Positions 5,156 to 6,468 of a DNA stretch of 6,468 nt are shown piece by piece. The DNA is taken from assembly GCA_027021325.1 (NCBI GenBank), contig JALUUN010000565.1, positions 1 to 6,468 of the forward strand, read 5' to 3'. The position numbers and the translations under genes were made by a program. The notes beneath the pieces were generated by a model that was not told where the DNA came from, searched no databases, and worked only from the letters and a program-made list of their open reading frames with translations. The stretch comes from Planctomycetota bacterium. Lineage in GTDB: Bacteria; Planctomycetota; UBA1135. Position 1 is the stretch's first letter; each line of letters opens with the position of its first letter.

Positions 5156-6468
5156 ATGCTGAGCCTCGCCCTTGCCCTGATCCTGGCTGCCGCGCCCCAG
5201 GATGCGGAGCGGCCGCCGAGCTTCGTGTACATCCTGGCCGACGACCTCGGCTACGGCGAGCTCGGCTGCTACGGGCAGGAGCGCATCCGGACGCCCAACC
5301 TCGACCGGCTGGCGGCCGAGGGCATGCGTTTCACCCAGCACTACTCGGGGAGTCCGGTCTGTGCCCCCAGCCGCTGCACCCTGCTCACCGGCTTGCACAC
5401 CGGTCATGCCGCCATCCGCGACAACGACGAGATGGGAGAGCGTGGCGATGTCTGGCACGACCCGGAATTGGAGGGGCAGCGCCCGATCCCCGACCAGACC
5501 GTGACCCTGGGGGAGATCCTGCAGGGAGCCGGTTACCGTACCGCAGCGATCGGCAAGTGGGGCCTGGGCTGGACCGGGAGCGAGGGCGATCCCAACCGGC
5601 AGGGCTTCGACCACTGGTTCGGGTACATCTGCCAGCGCGTCGCCCACAACTACTATCCGACACACCTCTGGCGCAACGGGGAGAAAGTGCCGCTGCAGAA
5701 CGAGCCCTTCTTCCCGCACCAGAAGCTGCCGCCCGATGCGGATCCCCTGGACCCGGCCTCCTACGCGCCCTTCCGCGGCCGGGACTACGCCGCCGATTTC
5801 CTCATCGAGGAGGCCCTGCGCTTCGTGCGCGAGCACCGGGACCGCCCCTTCTTCCTCTACTTTGCCACGCCGGTCCCGCACCTCGCCTTGCAGGTTCCGG
5901 AGGACTCCCTGGCCGAATACGAGGGCGCCTTCGAGGAGAAGCCCTACCTCGGGGGCCGCGGCTACCTCCCGCACCCGACGCCGCGGGCGGCCTACGCCGC
6001 CATGATCACGCGCATGGACCGCGACGTCGGGCGCCTCCTGGACCTCCTCGAGGAACTCGGCCTGGCCGAGAACACCCTGGTGATGTTCTCCAGCGACAAC
6101 GGCCCCTCCTGGGTCGGCGGCGTGGACCTCGAGTTCTTCCAGAGCACCGGCGGCCTGCGCGGCCGCAAGGCGCAGGTCTGGGAAGGTGGCATCCGCGTGC
6201 CCATGATCGCACGCTGGCCCGGGCGTATCCCGCCGGGCACCGTGAGCGCCCATGTCTCGGCTTTCTGGGACGTCCTGCCGACCCTGTGCGAGGCGGCCGG
6301 TGTCGAACCCGGCGTCTGCACCGACGGCATCAGCTTCCTGCCGACTCTTCTGGGCCGGCCTGAGGAGCAGCGCGAGCACGACTACCTCTACTGGGAACAC
6401 GCCGGCCGGCAGCAGGCGGTTCGCATCGGCCGCTGGAAGGCGCTGCGCCTGCGCCCCTCGGCACCGAT
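5156..6468 (+). CDS. Type I (formylglycine) sulfatase, arylsulfatase A-like, 3' end cut by window
   Basis: The frame is open from ATG 5156 to the right edge, giving 437 residues without the C-terminus. It hydrolyses sulfate esters, probably of a sulfated polysaccharide or aryl sulfate. The site is complete so far: D29-D30 in ILADDLGYGELGCYG, the maturation motif C69-A-P-S-R73 in SPVCAPSRCTLLTG, sulfatase signature 2 GYRTAAIGKWGLG (126-138), H242 in TPVPH, metal ligands D314-N315 in SSDNGP, and K338 in LRGRKAQVWEGGIRVP. Residues 2-13 are hydrophobic and Ala-rich with possible cleavage after A13 or A17, so it is probably exported, although the n-region lacks a Lys or Arg. Catalysis requires conversion of C69 to formylglycine by a maturase (FGE or anSME) encoded elsewhere. 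It lies 4 bases after the lipoprotein gene and is likely co-transcribed with it. The exact substrate class cannot be read. Confidence 0.93.
   Translation, partial: MLSLALALILAAAPQDAERPPSFVYILADDLGYGELGCYGQERIRTPNLDRLAAEGMRFTQHYSGSPVCAPSRCTLLTGLHTGHAAIRDNDEMGERGDVWHDPELEGQRPIPDQTVTLGEILQGAGYRTAAIGKWGLGWTGSEGDPNRQGFDHWFGYICQRVAHNYYPTHLWRNGEKVPLQNEPFFPHQKLPPDADPLDPASYAPFRGRDYAADFLIEEALRFVREHRDRPFFLYFATPVPHLALQVPEDSLAEYEGAFEEKPYLGGRGYLPHPTPRAAYAAMITRMDRDVGRLLDLLEELGLAENTLVMFSSDNGPSWVGGVDLEFFQSTGGLRGRKAQVWEGGIRVPMIARWPGRIPPGTVSAHVSAFWDVLPTLCEAAGVEPGVCTDGISFLPTLLGRPEEQREHDYLYWEHAGRQQAVRIGRWKALRLRPSAP

Noticed and set aside
3385..5232. Long minus-strand open frame (615 codons) opposite the lipoprotein gene
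   Set aside because: It lies antisense to a protein with a clear signal peptide and active-site motifs. GC-rich codon use removes stops from the opposite strand, and its translation shows no recognisable domain.
5063..6400. Minus-strand open frame (445 codons) opposite the sulfatase
   Set aside because: The plus strand encodes a canonical sulfatase with CAPSR and both sulfatase signatures; the antisense frame has no motif.
3688..6468. Recent tandem duplication of a sulfatase gene
   Set aside because: The two proteins share only superfamily motifs, differ in nucleophile, signal peptide type and loop sequences, and show no nucleotide-level repeat.

Overview
The window is strongly GC-rich (roughly 70% by eye) with GC-heavy third codon positions. 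It is gene-dense: six reading frames all point rightwards and either overlap by a few bases or sit less than 16 bases apart. A type I sulfatase, a sulfatase-like lipoprotein and a PAS-receiver protein in one operon would suit a high-GC environmental bacterium such as a member of Planctomycetota, Acidobacteriota or Myxococcota. No ribosomal RNA or other marker is present, so this placement is a weak inference.

Layout, left to right: (1) the 3' end of an unrecognised gene (about 3-236); (2) a xylose-isomerase-like TIM-barrel protein of the sugar phosphate isomerase/epimerase type (240-1070); (3) a PAS domain joined to a C-terminal response-regulator receiver domain, with no kinase or DNA-binding part (1086-2036); (4) an aldehyde dehydrogenase superfamily protein of a divergent subfamily with a TTG start (2033-3691); (5) an alkaline-phosphatase/sulfatase-fold lipoprotein with Thr at the nucleophile position (3688-5151); (6) a classical formylglycine-type sulfatase carrying the CAPSR motif, cut off by the right edge (5156-6468). 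Junctions 3/4 and 4/5 are 4-base stop/start overlaps (TTGA and ATGA). The others are gaps of 3, 15 and 4 bases. There is no room for a promoter or terminator, so the six frames probably form one transcription unit that starts and ends outside the window.

How the genes work together is not settled. The TIM barrel and the aldehyde dehydrogenase look cytoplasmic and suggest metabolism of a polyol-, sugar- or aldehyde-type compound. The last two enzymes look exported and would remove sulfate or phosphate groups, or transfer them, outside the cytoplasm. The PAS-receiver protein could sense or relay a signal for the unit. A TIM barrel of this kind beside an alkaline-phosphatase-superfamily enzyme is distantly reminiscent of ebo-type clusters (EboE-like and EboF-like), but the defining UbiA, TatD and EboA genes are not visible here. 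I see no mobile element, CRISPR array, tRNA, rRNA or notable repeat, and no stretch over 300 bases without a gene.
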